Assembly (NCBI GenBank): GCA_001596135.1
Contig: CP014773.1
Coordinates: 372,001 to 436,000 of the forward strand
Direction: 5' to 3'
DNA length: 64,000 nt
Origin: Mucilaginibacter sp. PAMC 26640
Lineage (GTDB): Bacteria; Bacteroidota; Bacteroidia; Sphingobacteriales; Sphingobacteriaceae
Under the pieces are notes generated by a model, which saw nothing but the letters and a program-made list of their open reading frames with translations, searched no databases and was not told where the DNA came from. Numbering within the stretch: the stretch's first letter is position 1; each line of letters begins with the position of its first letter. A program made the position numbers and the translations under genes. Below are positions 18,762 to 27,949 of the stretch, in pieces.

Positions 18762-18821
18762 GGGAAAACCATCCAACTCTTTTCTTCGTTAGTTGCATTA
18801 TAAAACAAATAACCAAACTCC

Positions 18822-19370
18822 ATGAAAAAGTTAATTATCGCAGCATTTGCATTAGCAGCTATTGCAATTGCTCCTAACGCCAAAGCACAAACAAAAATGG
18901 TTGGTGGCGCAGAAATGTTTCCAACTAAAAACATCGTAGAAAACGCGGTGAACTCTAAAGATCACACAACACTTGTTGAAGCGGTAAAAGCGGCGGGATT
19001 AGTTGAAACACTTTCATCTGCCGGCCCGTTTACAGTATTTGCACCAACGAACGAAGCCTTTGCTAAATTGCCACAAGGCACTGTAGAAACTTTAGTAAAA
19101 CCAGAAAATAAAACTACCCTTGTTAAAATTTTAACTTATCACGTTGTTGCCGGAAAATTGAGCGCTGCAGACCTGGTTGCTAAGATTAAAGCTGGCGGCG
19201 GAAGAGCAGAATTATCAACTGTAAGCGGTGGCGTTTTAACTGCTATGCTGCAAGGTAAAAAAGTTTATTTGGTTGACGAAAAAGGCGGCAAATCATGGGT
19301 AACCATTGCCGATGTAAACCAAAGCAACGGTGTTATCCACGTAGTAAATACCGTTTTAATGCCTAACTAA
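18822..19370 (+). CDS. Secreted fasciclin (FAS1) domain protein
   Basis: 182 residues. Signal peptide 1-23 ends NAKAQ. One FAS1 domain fills the rest: an opening VEAVKAAGLVETLSSAGPFT, the conserved FAPTNEAFAKLP, the YHVV motif (LTYHVVAGKLS) and the ending NGVIHVVNTVLMP. FAS1 proteins are secreted or surface adhesion modules; the ligand cannot be read from sequence. Monocistronic: its own upstream region and a strong terminator follow. Length is standard for single-domain bacterial members. Confidence 0.92.
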   Translation: MKKLIIAAFALAAIAIAPNAKAQTKMVGGAEMFPTKNIVENAVNSKDHTTLVEAVKAAGLVETLSSAGPFTVFAPTNEAFAKLPQGTVETLVKPENKTTLVKILTYHVVAGKLSAADLVAKIKAGGGRAELSTVSGGVLTAMLQGKKVYLVDEKGGKSWVTIADVNQSNGVIHVVNTVLMPN

Positions 19371-19393
19371 TTATTTGGCAGTTGCCAATTTTT

Positions 19394-19435
19394 AAATGCA
19401 AAAGGCCTTTCAGCAATGAAGGGCCTTTTGCATTT
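19394..19435 (+). terminator. Strong terminator after the fasciclin gene
   Basis: 17-base arms (19394-19410 and 19419-19435) pair with a single mismatch around the core GCAAAAGGCC / GGCCTTTTGC, with an 8-base loop and a T-rich end. Located 23 bases after the stop codon. Confidence 0.85.
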
Positions 19436-19506
19436 GTACAATAATGGCTAAATTAAGGTCATTTGCTCTGGTTGTGGAATTATAGAAAAAGCCATAAGAT
19501 ACCTAT

Positions 19507-19536
19507 TCGGGCTTGTTCGGGCTTGTTCGAGCTGTT
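19507..19536. repeat. Short tandem decamer, three copies
   Basis: TCGGGCTTGT is repeated twice exactly and a third time as TCGAGCTGTT. It lies in the 350-base gap between the fasciclin terminator and the first cupin-like gene. Apart from this and a candidate promoter box at 19694-19701, the gap shows nothing else. Confidence 0.5.
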
Positions 19537-19693
19537 TACGAACAGGGCAAGCTGTTTGCGCATGTTTTGGCCTGTTGATAGTCGCGAACGCGAACACGTT
19601 TTAAACCTCATAAATTCCCACTGAAAAGTGTTGGTGATGTGTCAGTCAAGTTTCAAAAAACAATTTGTCAAATCACGAAGTATGTAAATAAAT

Positions 19694-19701
19694 TAATTTT
19701 G
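19694..19701 (+). promoter_or_regulatory. Candidate -7 box of the first cupin-like gene
   Basis: TAATTTTG fits TAnnTTTG and lies 19 bases before the ATG at 19721. A TTTG at 19664-19667 is upstream, but its 26-base spacing is longer than usual. Confidence 0.35.
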
Positions 19702-19720
19702 AAGTTAATTTATTGTAAAG

Positions 19721-20602
19721 ATGAGTTTAACGTTAGGCCCTATTGACAGAGTGGAACATATCAGCAAGGCTGATTTTATAAATAACTATTTAAAGCCACG
19801 CAAACCACTGGTGATCAGCAAGGCAACGGAAACATGGCCCGCTTTGCAGAAATGGACCTTTGAATATTTAAAGGAAAGCGTTGGCGATCAAATTGTACCA
19901 TTATATGATAGCAGCAAAGCTGATCCGGCTAAACCCATTAATGCTGCAGCCGCAGAAATGAAATTCGGGGATTATATAGACCTGATCCAAAAACAGCCCA
20001 CCGATCTCCGTATCTTTTTATTTGACACGATAAAGCATGCACCAAAACTCTTGGACGACTACCGTTCCCCTACCGATTTAATGGGCGGCTTTTTGGATAA
20101 ATACCCCAATATGTTTTTTGGTGGTAAGGGTTCTGTTACCTTCCTGCATTACGATATCGACCTGGCTCACATCTTCCATACGCACTTCAACGGTCGCAAA
20201 CATGTAATCCTGTTTGATAACAAATGGAGCGAACGGCTTTACAAGATCCCCTTCGCTACCTACGCGCTGGAAGACTATGATATAGAAAACCCAGACTTCA
20301 AAAGGTTTCCTGCGCTTGAGGGAATTGAAGGCCAAGAGGCGGTTTTAGAACACGGCGACACCTTGTTTATGCCTACCGGCTACTGGCACTGGATGAAGTA
20401 TCTGGATGGCTCCTTCTCCATCTCCCTTCGTGCCTGGGATAGCTCATGGACCATTAAAGCAAAAAGCCTGTATAATTTAATTATACAGCGCAAGTTTGAT
20501 GATATTATGAAAAAAAACTTCAGGACCAATTACATGGAATGGAAGGAAAGACTGGCAGTAAAGCGTGCCAACAAGGCACTAGCGGCGCACGAGCCGAAAT
20601 AA
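19721..20602 (+). CDS. JmjC/cupin-like Fe(II)/2-oxoglutarate-dependent hydroxylase family protein (copy A)
   Basis: 293 residues, cytoplasmic. It has the cupin-like (FIH/JmjC) layout: an N-terminal cap (LKPRKPLVISKATETWPAL), then the metal-binding HxD as His143-Tyr-Asp145 (VTFLHYDID), GRKHVILFDNKW, and a distal metal His223 in MPTGYWHWM. All three expected iron ligands are present. Family members hydroxylate protein or small-molecule substrates; the substrate here is unknown. A second gene of identical length follows 160 bases downstream and matches it at about 64% of positions by my ungapped count. The C-terminal 60 residues differ most, perhaps for substrate choice. Confidence 0.85.
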   Translation: MSLTLGPIDRVEHISKADFINNYLKPRKPLVISKATETWPALQKWTFEYLKESVGDQIVPLYDSSKADPAKPINAAAAEMKFGDYIDLIQKQPTDLRIFLFDTIKHAPKLLDDYRSPTDLMGGFLDKYPNMFFGGKGSVTFLHYDIDLAHIFHTHFNGRKHVILFDNKWSERLYKIPFATYALEDYDIENPDFKRFPALEGIEGQEAVLEHGDTLFMPTGYWHWMKYLDGSFSISLRAWDSSWTIKAKSLYNLIIQRKFDDIMKKNFRTNYMEWKERLAVKRANKALAAHEPK

Positions 20603-20686
20603 CCCTACTCAAATTGTTGCAAGTTTTCATAGGAATGATTTCCCGGTTAACGTAATATTAACCATGTTTTAACCTAATAGGCGTTT

Positions 20687-20694
20687 TAATTTTG
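20687..20694 (+). promoter_or_regulatory. Candidate -7 box of the second cupin-like gene
   Basis: TAATTTTG, identical to the box proposed for copy A, 68 bases upstream of the ATG. It suggests that copy B has its own promoter. No good -33 element was seen. Confidence 0.3.
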
Positions 20695-20762
20695 TTATTT
20701 TGTCCCTTCGGGTGAATTGTTGCGTTATAAGGTAATAGTTTATTAATCCGATCCTGCAAAAC

Positions 20763-21644
20763 ATGAGCTTTATCCTCCACCCCATCGATACTGTCGACAC
20801 CATTTCTCCGCAAAATTTTAAAGAAAAATATCTTAAACCCCGACGCCCGGTTGTGATAAAAGGCCTTACCAAAACCTGGCCTGCCCGGGAAAAGTGGACG
20901 CCCGAGTATTTGAAAAAAGCCGTCGGTAGCAAGGTGGTTCCATTATATGATAACTCTAAAGCCGATCCGTCGAAACCCATCAACTCTTCTGCAGCAGAAA
21001 TGCCCTTTGATGATTATATCGACCTGATCATGTCGACCCCTACTGAACTCCGCATCTTCTTCTTTAATATATTTAAGCAGTCGCCCGAGTTACTGGACGA
21101 CATCGCTTTTCCGAAAGAACTAATGGGCGGGTTTATAGAAAGCATGCCATCGATGTTCTTTGGCGGTTCTAATTCGGTGACCTTTTTACATTACGATATA
21201 GATCTGCCGCATATTTTCCATACCCATTTCGGTGGAAAAAAACACGTGATCCTGTTTGAGAATAAATGGAAACGCCGCTTATACTGTATTCCAAACGCCA
21301 CCTATGCACTAGAGGATTATGATGTATTGAACCCCGATACTAAAAAATTCCCCGCACTTGAGGGCGTGGAAGGCATAGATGTATACCTGGAACATGGCGA
21401 CACGCTTTTTATGCCGACGGGCTACTGGCACTGGATGAAATACCTCGAAGGTGGCTACTCTTTAAGTCTGCGTGCCTGGGATGCATCCATCAGCCGCAAA
21501 GCAGCAAGTGTTTACAACCTGGCTATCAAGGGCGGTCTGGATAGCCTGCTCAAAATGACCTTTAAAGAGAAGTATGCGCATTACCGCGAGAAACTGGCGG
21601 TGAAATGGGCAGAAAAAGAATTGGCGGCGGGGAAGCCGTATTGA
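20763..21644 (+). CDS. JmjC/cupin-like Fe(II)/2-oxoglutarate-dependent hydroxylase family protein (copy B)
   Basis: 293 residues, same architecture and length as copy A with no gap needed in the alignment. Metal ligands are kept at the same numbers (His143, Asp145, His223), in the same motifs FLHYDIDL and MPTGYWHWM. It therefore looks active and arose by tandem duplication followed by divergence. Differences cluster in residues 10-40, 100-130 and the last 50. The 160-base gap contains a candidate promoter box, so the two copies may be regulated separately. Confidence 0.85.
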   Translation: MSFILHPIDTVDTISPQNFKEKYLKPRRPVVIKGLTKTWPAREKWTPEYLKKAVGSKVVPLYDNSKADPSKPINSSAAEMPFDDYIDLIMSTPTELRIFFFNIFKQSPELLDDIAFPKELMGGFIESMPSMFFGGSNSVTFLHYDIDLPHIFHTHFGGKKHVILFENKWKRRLYCIPNATYALEDYDVLNPDTKKFPALEGVEGIDVYLEHGDTLFMPTGYWHWMKYLEGGYSLSLRAWDASISRKAASVYNLAIKGGLDSLLKMTFKEKYAHYREKLAVKWAEKELAAGKPY

Positions 21645-21782
21645 TAGCGAAGTAAGATAGAGATTAGCAGGATAAAAGACATGCAAACGGCCGGATAGCA
21701 ATATTTAGTCGTTTGCTGTTTTAAGAGGTGCTTACGCTTTGCGTGATAAAATGAAGAGGCATTCTAAAATCCCGAAATCATA

Positions 21783-21811
21783 TTGATCGTACCAAATTTT
21801 ATTTAGCTTTA
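21783..21811 (+). promoter_or_regulatory. Candidate promoter of the PfkB kinase gene
   Basis: TTG at 21783-21785, then 18 bases, then TAGCTTTA at 21804-21811, one mismatch from TAnnTTTG. The ATG follows 19 bases later. Confidence 0.35.
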
Positions 21812-21830
21812 CACCTCATACAACCAATTT

Positions 21831-22706
21831 ATGAGCAAACAAGTATTATGCTTCGGCGAAGTTTTATGGGATGCATTTGGCGACGTTAAAAAGGCAGGCG
21901 GTGCGCCTATGAATGTGGCAAGGCACCTGGTACAACAAGGCAATGATGTACTATTTGCCAGCAGCGTGGGGATTGATCAATCTGGAGTTGAGCTCACCGT
22001 TTTTTTGAAAGAGAATGGACTGTACAGCGATTTGCTGCAAAGCGACGAAGACCTGCCCACCTGTGAAGTTACTGTTGAATTAGATGAACACAATACCGCC
22101 ACCTATATCATTCCCAAACCTGTTTCCTGGGATAATATCCAATTCACGGAAGAACTGGAAGCTGCCGCAAATATAGCGGAAGCCATTGTGTTTGGCAGCC
22201 TGGCTTGCCGGGAGGAGGCAAGTTTTAATACGCTTTTAAACGTGCTGGATGAAAGCAAGGCTTTGAAAATTTTCGACGTTAACCTGCGCCCGCCGCATTT
22301 TACTTTAAGCACAATTGAAACGCTGGCTGCTAAAGCCGATGTAATTAAAATGAACGAGGAGGAAGCGGAACTGCTGATTCACGGCAGCAGCGGTGATCTG
22401 AAACAAAAGATCACCGAGTTTCAAAAGAAATTCCATACCAAGATCATCTGCGTAACGCGCGGTGCACATGGGGCTATTGTTTGGAATGACTATCAATTTT
22501 ATGAGCACCCTGGCTTTACAATAGAAGTAGCAGATACAGTTGGGGCTGGCGACTCATTCCTGGCAACTTTTATTACCGGCTTACTTAATGATACCCCGAT
22601 GCAGCCATTAATTGTAAAAGCATGTGCAGTTGGCGCGTACGTTACCACACAACGTGGTGCCAACCCGGTTTATAAAGTAGAAGAGGTGGTAGCGCAGTTT
22701 TCCTGA
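21831..22706 (+). CDS. PfkB-family carbohydrate kinase (fructokinase-like)
   Basis: 291 residues, cytoplasmic. Ribokinase/PfkB fold: the N-terminal signature GEVLWDAFG with KKAGGAPMNVARHL resembles fructokinases, and the C-terminal ATP-site motif DTVGAGDSF carries the catalytic base Asp241. It probably phosphorylates a free sugar such as fructose at the expense of ATP; exact sugar specificity cannot be read. No sugar transporter or glycosidase gene adjoins it. Confidence 0.88.
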   Translation: MSKQVLCFGEVLWDAFGDVKKAGGAPMNVARHLVQQGNDVLFASSVGIDQSGVELTVFLKENGLYSDLLQSDEDLPTCEVTVELDEHNTATYIIPKPVSWDNIQFTEELEAAANIAEAIVFGSLACREEASFNTLLNVLDESKALKIFDVNLRPPHFTLSTIETLAAKADVIKMNEEEAELLIHGSSGDLKQKITEFQKKFHTKIICVTRGAHGAIVWNDYQFYEHPGFTIEVADTVGAGDSFLATFITGLLNDTPMQPLIVKACAVGAYVTTQRGANPVYKVEEVVAQFS

Positions 22707-23013
22707 TCGTTAACGGTCCTTTCGCCACTCAGAGCATTGGCATTTTGTGAAACGTTATCCGATCAAGGCTGGATGATAAACTTCGCCCTGATGGGACTGC
22801 GATACTATCAGCTTTTTAATTGGCGAAGCTAGTTGTGAAAGAGGTTGAGGTGAAAAGGTTAAAGTAAACTTACGCCCTGATTGAATTGCATCAACCAAAC
22901 GATGGTCAAATCTCTACTTCTGTCATTTCAGGATAACAATTACATGATATTGAATTTTAGGCTAAACTTTTGACTGAATTAATCCGTTACTTTATACTAA
23001 GAAAGGGTACAAC
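22707..23013. other. Gene-free interval
   Basis: About 307 bases. CGCCCTGAT occurs twice, in tandem orientation about 90 bases apart. I found no reading frame, hairpin or promoter box worth naming. A purine-rich AAGAAAGG stretch lies at a plausible distance before the next ATG. Confidence 0.4.
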
Positions 23014-24114
23014 ATGCGCGGTTACGGATTTTCGAAGTTTAAACCCAACCAGATCCCTAAAGGCGGATTTGAAGAATTACTAAAGCTATTTCTGGAGTTG
23101 CTTAACTACACCGCCGGTGATGCCGGCGAAGCTTTGGCCTGGCTTAATGAATTGGATAAGCAGTATAACCTTACCAATGATGAGTATGGCATGGGAGATT
23201 TTATTGATGAGTTGAAGCAAAAAGGCTATCTGGATGACGACAAGCAGGGAGGCGGTTTTAATATCACCGCTAAAACTGAACAGAGCATTCGCCAGTCGGC
23301 ATTGGAAGAGATCTTCGGCAAACTCAAAAAGTCAGGCAAGGGCAACCATCGTTCACCGCAAAGCGGGCAGGGTGATGAAAAAAACGCCGAACGCCGCGAA
23401 TTTGAATTTGGCGATAGCCTGGACCAGATAGATATGACCCAGTCCATCCAGAATGCACAGGTTAACCACGGTATCGGTGGCGATTTCATGATGACCGAAA
23501 AAGATTTGGAAGTGGAGGAAATGGATTACAAAACCCTTACTTCTACGGTGTTGATGATCGACATTTCGCATTCTATGATCTTATACGGCGAAGATCGGAT
23601 TACCCCGGCAAAGAAGGTGGCAATGGCCCTGGCAGAACTCATTCGCACTAAATATCCTAAAGACACTTTGGATATTGTTGTATTTGGAAATGATGCCTGG
23701 CCAATTACCTTACAGGATCTGCCCTATTTACAGGTTGGGCCATATCATACCAATACCTACGCCGGACTGGAACTTGCAACAGATCTGCTTCGACGCCGTA
23801 AAACGCACAACAAGCAAATCTTCATGATCACTGATGGTAAGCCTACTTGTTTAAAAGAGGGCACAAAGTACTACAAGAACAGCATTGGTCTGGATAGAAA
23901 AGTGGTGAACAAAACGCTGAACATGGCTGCACAATGTAAGAGGTTAAAAATCCCTATCACTACATTTATGATTGCTAAAGATCCATACCTGCAGCAATTC
24001 GTTCGCCAATTTACTGAAACCAATGGCGGCAAGGCTTTTTACAGCTCCCTAAACAACTTAGGTGAATATATTTTTGAGGATTACGCTAAGAACAGAAGGA
24101 AGAACGTAAGATAG
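23014..24114 (+). CDS. VWA-domain protein paired with a MoxR-type ATPase
   Basis: 366 residues, cytoplasmic. An N-terminal helical region (about 1-100, opening RGYGFSKFKPNQIPKGGF) and a charged linker precede a von Willebrand A domain (about 165-350). The metal-ion site motif DISHS is intact (VLMIDISHSMI), with a Thr-containing loop (NTYAGLELA) and MITDGKP. Genes of this type usually sit next to an AAA+ ATPase, as here (102 bases downstream), and are thought to act as a chaperone-like pair that loads metals or remodels a partner. The client is not evident from the neighbourhood. Confidence 0.82.
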   Translation: MRGYGFSKFKPNQIPKGGFEELLKLFLELLNYTAGDAGEALAWLNELDKQYNLTNDEYGMGDFIDELKQKGYLDDDKQGGGFNITAKTEQSIRQSALEEIFGKLKKSGKGNHRSPQSGQGDEKNAERREFEFGDSLDQIDMTQSIQNAQVNHGIGGDFMMTEKDLEVEEMDYKTLTSTVLMIDISHSMILYGEDRITPAKKVAMALAELIRTKYPKDTLDIVVFGNDAWPITLQDLPYLQVGPYHTNTYAGLELATDLLRRRKTHNKQIFMITDGKPTCLKEGTKYYKNSIGLDRKVVNKTLNMAAQCKRLKIPITTFMIAKDPYLQQFVRQFTETNGGKAFYSSLNNLGEYIFEDYAKNRRKNVR

Positions 24115-24116
24115 GC

Positions 24117-24147
24117 GAGCCCTCCAGCCCCCTGAAGGGGAAGTTTT
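24117..24147. repeat. C-run/G-run intergenic repeat
   Basis: Directly after the VWA stop codon lies a block containing CCCTCCAGCCCCCTGAAGGGG followed by AAGTTTTT. The dyad core CCCCTGAAGGGG resembles the two blocks upstream of uvrC (3673-3750). Confidence 0.5.
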
Positions 24148-24216
24148 TGAAAAGCTAAATAGAGTTAAAATAAATTCGTTGCAATCACCCTGAAACCGGT
24201 GAAATCAAAATTGAAT

Positions 24217-25722
24217 ATGAGCAAATTACTAAATATAAAAACACTTGGTCAGCTAAAGCAAACGGGCTATGTAAGCCGCTCTGTAAAAGACGAGTTGCGT
24301 GCAAATCTGATCACCCAGTTACAAAATAAAGAAGGCGGTTTTGAAGGCATAGTAGGTTTTGAAGATACGGTAATTCCGGATCTGCAAACTGCTATTTTAT
24401 CCCGCCATAACATCCTGCTATTAGGCTTACGCGGGCAGGCTAAAACACGCATAGCCCGGCTGTTGGTCAATCTTTTAGACGAATATGTGCCGTATATCCA
24501 AGGGTCTGAGTTGTTTGATGATCCATTGGCACCAATTAGCTGGTTTGGCCACAATACTATAGAACGTAACGGCGACGATACGCCGATTGCCTGGGTACAC
24601 CGCAGTGAGCGTTACACCGAAAAACTGGCAACGCCGGATGTTACCGTTGCGGATTTAATCGGTGACGTAGACCCTATTAAAGCAGCTACGATGAAGCTAA
24701 CGTACTCTGATGAGCGCGTTATCCATTTCGGCTTGATCCCTAGGGCGCACAGAGGTATTTTTGTGATCAACGAATTACCCGATCTGCAGGCACGTATCCA
24801 GGTTTCCTTGTTCAACATTTTGCAGGAACGCGATATCCAGATCCGTGGTTTTAAACTGCGTTTGCCTTTAGATCTTCAGTTTGTATTTACGGCAAATCCG
24901 GAAGATTACACTAATCGTGGTTCGATTGTAACCCCCCTGAAAGATCGTATTGAGAGCCAGATCCTAACACATTATCCCCGCACCGTAGAAATCTCCCGCA
25001 AAATAACCCAGCAGGAAGCCCTGCTGACCCAAGAGCAGCGCAGTGCAGTTGAAGCAGATGGCCTAGTAAAAGATTTGGTGGAGCACATTGCATTCGAGGC
25101 TAGGGCATCAGAATATATCGATAAAAAATCAGGTGTATCAGCACGTTTAACAATTTCTGCCTATGAAAACCTGATCAGTAATGCAGAGCGCAGGATGATC
25201 ATGAACGGAGAGACATCAACCTTTGTGAGAATCTCTGATTTCTTGGGTGTTATTCCTGCTATTACCGGTAAAATAGAGTTGGTTTATGAAGGCGAGCTGG
25301 AAGGGCCTGGCAAGGTGGCAAATATCCTTATTGGTAAAGCCATTAAAACGCTGCTATTACAATTTTTCCCCGATCCGGAGAAAGCCAAAAAAGCAAAAGC
25401 ACCAAATCCATACGCGGAGATCGTTAACTGGTTCGGCGACGGTAATACTATTTCCTTAGTGGATGACCTGCCGATACAGGAGTATAAAAAATTATTGAAT
25501 GCTGTACCTGGCTTAAAAGAGTTGGTTAAAAAATTTCATCCGCGTTTGAGCGAAAACCAGCAGTTGCTGTTGATGGAATTTATACTTCACGGATTGGCCG
25601 AATTCTCACAATTGAACAAGGGATTTTTAGATAACGGCTTCGCTTTTTCGGATATGTTTAACAGCCTGTTTAACATGCAGCCGGATGATGAAGATTTGGA
25701 TAGTGATGACGACCGTTATTAG
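24217..25722 (+). CDS. MoxR/Mg-chelatase-type AAA+ ATPase
   Basis: 501 residues. AAA+ domain at about 35-300. The Walker A loop reads GLRGQAKT (Lys76). At the Walker B position the sequence is IFVINELPD, with Asn185-Glu186 in place of the usual Asp-Glu; the Glu needed for hydrolysis is kept. A sensor-like FTANPEDYTNRG follows, as in the Mg-chelatase I-subunit group. The C-terminus is acidic (DDEDLDSDDD). I prefer the ATG at 24217 over a GTG at 24199. It pairs with the upstream VWA gene. Its job is probably to power remodelling of a target recruited by the VWA protein; this is inference. Confidence 0.82.
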   Translation: MSKLLNIKTLGQLKQTGYVSRSVKDELRANLITQLQNKEGGFEGIVGFEDTVIPDLQTAILSRHNILLLGLRGQAKTRIARLLVNLLDEYVPYIQGSELFDDPLAPISWFGHNTIERNGDDTPIAWVHRSERYTEKLATPDVTVADLIGDVDPIKAATMKLTYSDERVIHFGLIPRAHRGIFVINELPDLQARIQVSLFNILQERDIQIRGFKLRLPLDLQFVFTANPEDYTNRGSIVTPLKDRIESQILTHYPRTVEISRKITQQEALLTQEQRSAVEADGLVKDLVEHIAFEARASEYIDKKSGVSARLTISAYENLISNAERRMIMNGETSTFVRISDFLGVIPAITGKIELVYEGELEGPGKVANILIGKAIKTLLLQFFPDPEKAKKAKAPNPYAEIVNWFGDGNTISLVDDLPIQEYKKLLNAVPGLKELVKKFHPRLSENQQLLLMEFILHGLAEFSQLNKGFLDNGFAFSDMFNSLFNMQPDDEDLDSDDDRY

Positions 25723-25749
25723 CCCTATAGTTCACCAGTCTGATTACTA

Positions 25750-27042
25750 ATGCAGGGGCTCATCGTATCCATTTTTATTACTTTTGTTCTATTAGCAATA
25801 GATTATTATATCCTGCGAGGACTACAAACCGCCTTCGGTAAAAGAAAATTTGTCCACAGTACGTGGTTTAAATTCTTTTACTGGGCGGCTTCTGCCTTTT
25901 TAATACTGGCGTTATTTAGTAGTATCTATATAAAAATGGGCGGGGTGGGTGTTCGTGGCGCACTGCTGTTCCTGTTTTTCATCCTTTTTATATTCAAGAT
26001 ATTCTATGTGCTGTTTATTTTGGCAGATGACTTGCGAAGGTTTATTATTTACCTGAGGCGCAACGGGAAGCAAAAGGAAAGCGTAGTATCTCCCCCATCG
26101 GCACAAAAAGAGACTGTTGCTTTTGGTTCAATTCCCCGGTCTGAATTTCTGATGAAAGCCGGGCTGCTTGCCGGGGCTATTCCTCTTTATGCGATCAAGC
26201 ATAACATGAGCAAAGGTTTGTATGATTATCAGTTGGAGGAGGTAACATTGTACTTGCCAAATCTTCCTAAGGCCTTTGACGGTATGCGGATCGGCCAGAT
26301 CTCTGATATACACTCCGGCAGTTTTCATAGCAAATGGCAGATGAAAGCAGGTATTGAACTACTGTTAAAGCAAAAAGCGGAGGTGATATTCTTCACCGGC
26401 GATTTAGTTAACGGCCTGACATGGGAAGTAAAACAATACATGGATATTTTCAACAAGGTGCGTGCCCCGCTTGGTGTTTATTCTGTACTAGGTAACCATG
26501 ACTATGGTGATTACGGCAAATGGCCCTCACCCGCCGACAAAGCAAAAAACTTTTCTGATATGATAGCCGCACATAAAGAACTCGGCTGGGACCTTTTAAT
26601 AGACGAGAATCGCCGATTAAAGGTAGGAAACGAAGAAATTGGATTGCTGGGCATTGGAAACTGGGGAGAAATGAGTCGTTTCCCAAAATATGGCCGGATG
26701 GATAAGGCTATAAAAAATACCGATGATTTACCCGTAAAACTGTTGCTATCTCACGATCCATCACACTGGCGGGCCCAGGTGATTCCGGAGTATCCGCAAG
26801 TTGATGTAATGTTTTCCGGCCATACCCATGGAATGCAATTTGGCGTGCGTACGCCAGACATCAAGTGGAGCCCAATTGAATATGTCTATTCCGAATGGGC
26901 CGGTCTGTATCGTGAAGCACATCAGCAAATTTACGTAAACGTAGGGTATGGTTTTTTAGGGTATCCGGGGAGAATTGGAATACTGCCGGAGATTACGATA
27001 TTTACGTTAAAGGCCACCGCTGATCCTTCGTTCAAAGCATGA
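25750..27042 (+). CDS. Membrane-anchored metallophosphoesterase
   Basis: 430 residues. Three or four hydrophobic helices (about 1-110) anchor it in the membrane, followed by a basic linker and a calcineurin-like phosphoesterase domain (about 165-420). The five metal-binding blocks are visible: ISDIHSGSFH, FFTGDLVNG, LGNHDYGDYG, LLLSHDPSHW and FSGHTHGMQFG. It resembles the YaeI/YkuE-type lipid-linked enzymes, but the substrate is not determinable. It begins 27 bases after the MoxR gene and is followed 31 bases later by the UbiA-like gene, so the four genes 23014-27949 could be one transcript. Confidence 0.87.
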   Translation: MQGLIVSIFITFVLLAIDYYILRGLQTAFGKRKFVHSTWFKFFYWAASAFLILALFSSIYIKMGGVGVRGALLFLFFILFIFKIFYVLFILADDLRRFIIYLRRNGKQKESVVSPPSAQKETVAFGSIPRSEFLMKAGLLAGAIPLYAIKHNMSKGLYDYQLEEVTLYLPNLPKAFDGMRIGQISDIHSGSFHSKWQMKAGIELLLKQKAEVIFFTGDLVNGLTWEVKQYMDIFNKVRAPLGVYSVLGNHDYGDYGKWPSPADKAKNFSDMIAAHKELGWDLLIDENRRLKVGNEEIGLLGIGNWGEMSRFPKYGRMDKAIKNTDDLPVKLLLSHDPSHWRAQVIPEYPQVDVMFSGHTHGMQFGVRTPDIKWSPIEYVYSEWAGLYREAHQQIYVNVGYGFLGYPGRIGILPEITIFTLKATADPSFKA

Positions 27043-27073
27043 ATAAATCCGCGGACCAGCCAATACGGTATCA

Positions 27074-27949
27074 ATGAAAAAACTACTCCGGTCTGCTTTT
27101 GATTTTATCCTTTTTAGTAACCTGTTCATGTCGTTTTGTGCTGTAGCGCAAGCACTGGTTACTTTCCATTTAATCGGCTCGAAACCCGTACCGTCCGTTC
27201 TGGCCTTACTTTTCACGTCTACATTAGGTATTTACAACTTCAGTATCCTTCTTACCAGGCCGACTAAACCAGAAGAATCCACTTACAGAAGAGTGCGATG
27301 GTTTTTCGCGCACAACCGCCTGATGGTCACTTTTACCATCGTATCGCTGCTCTCGCTTATACCCTTATTTTTCCTGCTTTCACTGGAGTCGAGGATCCTG
27401 CTCATTTTCCTATCCATTCTTTCTTTCTGCTATAGTATTCCCTTATTTACCGTTGGCGGGCACAAGTTCGGGCTGCGTAATATTCCGGGTTTAAAAGCGC
27501 TCCTCATCACCCTGGTTTGGACACTCAGTTGTGTGTTACTCCCTATTTTTGAAGCCGAAAACCAGCACCTTGCAGATGTTTCCATGCGGGATACGATGAT
27601 CCTGATAGCGAAACGTTTTCTATTGATAGGCGCACTGACCGTACCCTTTGATATCCGCGATTTGTTCCATGACCGCCAATCGGGTTTAAAAACCATTCCC
27701 GTGGCATGGGGCGAAAAAAACGCATATTTTTTTTGCCAGCTATTGCTCGGCGGTTATGTCATGCTGCTTTTCCTGTTTCGGAATAATGGCTTTAACCGCG
27801 ACTTTTTTGCCTTAACCATAACCGCGACATTAATGGGCTGGCTTATTTTCCGCTCCAAATGGGAGAAGAATGAGTATTACTATTTCTTTTGTTTAGATGG
27901 GGTATTAGTGCTGCAATATGTTGCCCTGGTGATTTTTAATTTGTGGTGA
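27074..27949 (+). CDS. UbiA-like prenyltransferase family membrane protein
   Basis: 291 residues, mostly hydrophobic with eight or nine predicted helices. The second Asp-rich motif of the UbiA superfamily is clear (DIRDLFHDRQSGLKTIP). At the site of the first motif, normally NDxxDxxxD, the sequence reads IYNFSILLTRP with no acidic residue, so classical Mg-prenyl-diphosphate binding may be impaired or done differently. I therefore call the family, not an activity. It lies 31 bases after the metallophosphoesterase; no quinone-synthesis genes are near. Confidence 0.68.
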   Translation: MKKLLRSAFDFILFSNLFMSFCAVAQALVTFHLIGSKPVPSVLALLFTSTLGIYNFSILLTRPTKPEESTYRRVRWFFAHNRLMVTFTIVSLLSLIPLFFLLSLESRILLIFLSILSFCYSIPLFTVGGHKFGLRNIPGLKALLITLVWTLSCVLLPIFEAENQHLADVSMRDTMILIAKRFLLIGALTVPFDIRDLFHDRQSGLKTIPVAWGEKNAYFFCQLLLGGYVMLLFLFRNNGFNRDFFALTITATLMGWLIFRSKWEKNEYYYFFCLDGVLVLQYVALVIFNLW

